DNA from: Hellea sp.
GTDB lineage: Bacteria > Pseudomonadota > Alphaproteobacteria > Caulobacterales > Maricaulaceae
Direction: 5' to 3'
DNA length: 6,624 nucleotides
NCBI GenBank assembly: GCA_020628635.1
Contig: JAHDEU010000072.1
Location: forward strand, 1-6,624
The notes under the pieces are model-generated. The model was not told the DNA's origin and searched no databases. It worked only from the letters and a program-made list of their open reading frames with translations. The position numbers and the translations under genes were made by a program. Position 1 is the stretch's first letter. Every line of letters starts with the position of its first letter. Of the stretch, positions 5,818-6,624 are shown piece by piece.

Positions 5818-6375
5818 ATGGAACATCTCAACGACCTGCCCATGCTCATCCGCGTCGCGCTGACCGTGGGGATGACATTCTTCTTCATCATCGGGCTCGT
5901 CCGCCTGGCGGGCAAGCGATCCGTTGCGCGGCTCAACAGTTTCGACTGGATCGTCAACGTCGCCATCGGCAGCCTGTCGGCCACGGCCGTGACCACGCCC
6001 GACAGGATGATCGAGTGCTGGGCCGCCATGACCTGCTTTGCCGGGCTGCAGGTCTTCGTCACGCTGGCCACGCTCCATAGCGACCTGTTCTCCCGCGCGG
6101 TCAAGGAGGAGCCGAGCCTGTTGGTCAATCAGGGCAAGCTTGTGCGCTCCGCCATGATCCGATCGCGCGTCAATGAGGACGAGATACTCGGCGCGCTGCG
6201 CGCCGCCGGGCTGGGCCGGTTGGAGGACGTCGCCGCCATGGTGATGGAAAGCCAGGGCACCATCACGACCATCCCCAACTCCGCCATGCCGGAAGACTGG
6301 GTGAGCGCGGACGACTCGGAGCTCCCGCCCGCCCTGGCGAATCTGGGCAAGCCGGCGGGGTTGAGCGTGGGGTGA
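5818..6375 (+). CDS. YetF-family (DUF421) membrane protein, copy 2
   Basis: A 185-residue paralogue of the preceding gene, 39 bases downstream of it. It has three likely transmembrane segments (about 10-30, 44-60 and 68-86), the LAGKRSVARLNSFDWIVNVA signature (30-49), and a YetF domain with PSLLVNQGKL (99-108) and RVNEDEILGALRAAG (117-131). Cytoplasmic-domain motifs are the best conserved part; helices 1 and 3 have diverged most. The acidic, Pro-rich tail after about residue 152 has no match in copy 1. The pair may form heteromers or may have split their roles, which is inference. No Shine-Dalgarno sequence precedes the ATG. The inverted-repeat element starting 46 bases after the stop probably marks the end of the transcript. 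Confidence 0.85.
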   Translation: MEHLNDLPMLIRVALTVGMTFFFIIGLVRLAGKRSVARLNSFDWIVNVAIGSLSATAVTTPDRMIECWAAMTCFAGLQVFVTLATLHSDLFSRAVKEEPSLLVNQGKLVRSAMIRSRVNEDEILGALRAAGLGRLEDVAAMVMESQGTITTIPNSAMPEDWVSADDSELPPALANLGKPAGLSVG

Positions 6376-6421
6376 GGTATGTGGGCAGATGATGGAAGGC
6401 TACTCCGTCACCGCCCAATGA

Positions 6422-6545
6422 CGTGAAAGGCCCCGGCCACACTTTGGACTATCTGGGGCCGAGGACGAATTCCCTATTTATTATTTAATCAATTAACTTA
6501 GTCCCCGGCCTCTCTTTAGACTATCTGGGGCTGGGGCCTTTCACG
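6422..6545. repeat. 124-bp inverted-repeat element containing two 36-bp direct repeats
   Basis: The ends form a 17-bp stem, 6422-6438 with 6529-6545, with one G-T pair. Two direct repeats (6429-6464 and 6501-6536, period 72) agree at 30 of 36 positions and share the identical core GACTATCTGGGG. A further inner stem pairs 6457-6466 with 6501-6510 (one mismatch) around an AT-rich loop (6467-6500), in sharp contrast to the GC-rich genome. Copy 1 can also fold locally (GGCCCC 6429-6434 with GGGGCC 6455-6460), so alternative folds compete. No target-site duplication is visible. Lying between a plus-strand gene and a probable minus-strand gene end, it could act as a two-way terminator, or it could be a MITE or other intergenic palindrome. 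Confidence 0.7.
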
Positions 6546-6573
6546 AAATCACTCAATGGCGGATGGTGTCGCC

Positions 6574-6624
6574 TCACTCCATTTGCAACCTCGAGACAAC
6601 TGCAAAAATTTCGCTCATCCCCGC
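6574..6624 (-). CDS. Possible C-terminal end of a minus-strand gene running off the right edge
   Basis: Read on the minus strand from the right edge, 16 codons give AGMSEIFAVVSRLQME and then TGA (complement of 6574-6576). The residue composition is protein-like, with an alternating hydrophobic pattern that would suit a terminal helix or strand. The placement, converging on the inverted repeat at 6422-6545, is reasonable for a gene end. At 51 bases this could be chance, and no product can be named. An ATG at codon 3 could alternatively make a tiny 14-residue reading frame, but no Shine-Dalgarno sequence is visible before it. Confidence 0.25.
   Translation of the reverse strand, partial: AGMSEIFAVVSRLQME

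Noticed and set aside
6429..6536. CRISPR array suggested by two 36-bp repeats with a 36-bp spacer
   Set aside because: There are only two copies, they differ at six positions, they sit inside a larger inverted repeat, and no cas gene is present.
6410..6560. Target-site duplication marking the 6422-6545 element as a recent insertion
   Set aside because: The bases flanking the two ends (CAATGA on the left, AAATCA on the right) do not form a direct repeat.

Overview
The window is GC-rich DNA that looks like an alphaproteobacterium, probably of the Hyphomonadales/Caulobacterales type. The evidence is strong G/C bias at third codon positions, intergenic hairpins with a TCAAG loop on a CCCCGG stem of the kind often seen dispersed in alphaproteobacterial genomes, a CtrA-like TTAA-N7-GTAAC box, GGAAC motifs resembling EcfG-type stress promoters, and several genes without a Shine-Dalgarno sequence. 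The lineage is an inference; no rRNA or other marker gene is present.

Layout from left to right. At 1-16 there is probably the first few codons of a minus-strand gene with a strong ribosome binding site. Next comes a long non-coding stretch (17-471) holding a 98-bp structured palindrome and a degenerate repeat block. Six genes are read on the plus strand without ambiguity and a seventh overlaps one of them: a LysM lipoprotein (472-1041), a thiamine phosphate synthase (thiE, 1303-1947), a periplasmic Sel1-repeat protein whose start lies inside thiE (1872-2930), an unknown lipoprotein (2940-3557), a membrane sensor histidine kinase without a partner regulator (3795-5198), and two tandem YetF-family (DUF421) membrane proteins (5236-5778 and 5818-6375). 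A 124-bp inverted-repeat element (6422-6545) follows, and then what may be the last codons of a minus-strand gene (6574-6624).

Function. Apart from ThiE, every complete product is predicted to be exported or membrane-bound: a LysM lipoprotein likely to touch peptidoglycan, a Sel1 scaffold, a second lipoprotein, a two-TM kinase and two small membrane proteins. This suggests a cell-envelope or stress-related neighbourhood, not a metabolic operon. thiE, the Sel1 gene and the second lipoprotein gene are packed tightly enough to be one transcript. The kinase and each yetF copy look as if they have their own start signals.

The most unusual content is intergenic. Three separate elements (143-240, 1098-1208, 6422-6545) each consist of a long outer stem enclosing further hairpins. 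In the first, the two arms differ at three positions that are all compensated within local hairpins, which points to selection on a folded cloverleaf. The two yetF genes are a tandem duplication that includes the upstream sequence, with a GGAAC motif about 33-35 bp before each ATG. That spacing predicts leaderless, possibly stress-sigma-driven transcripts. I do not see a clearly new defence or mobile system.
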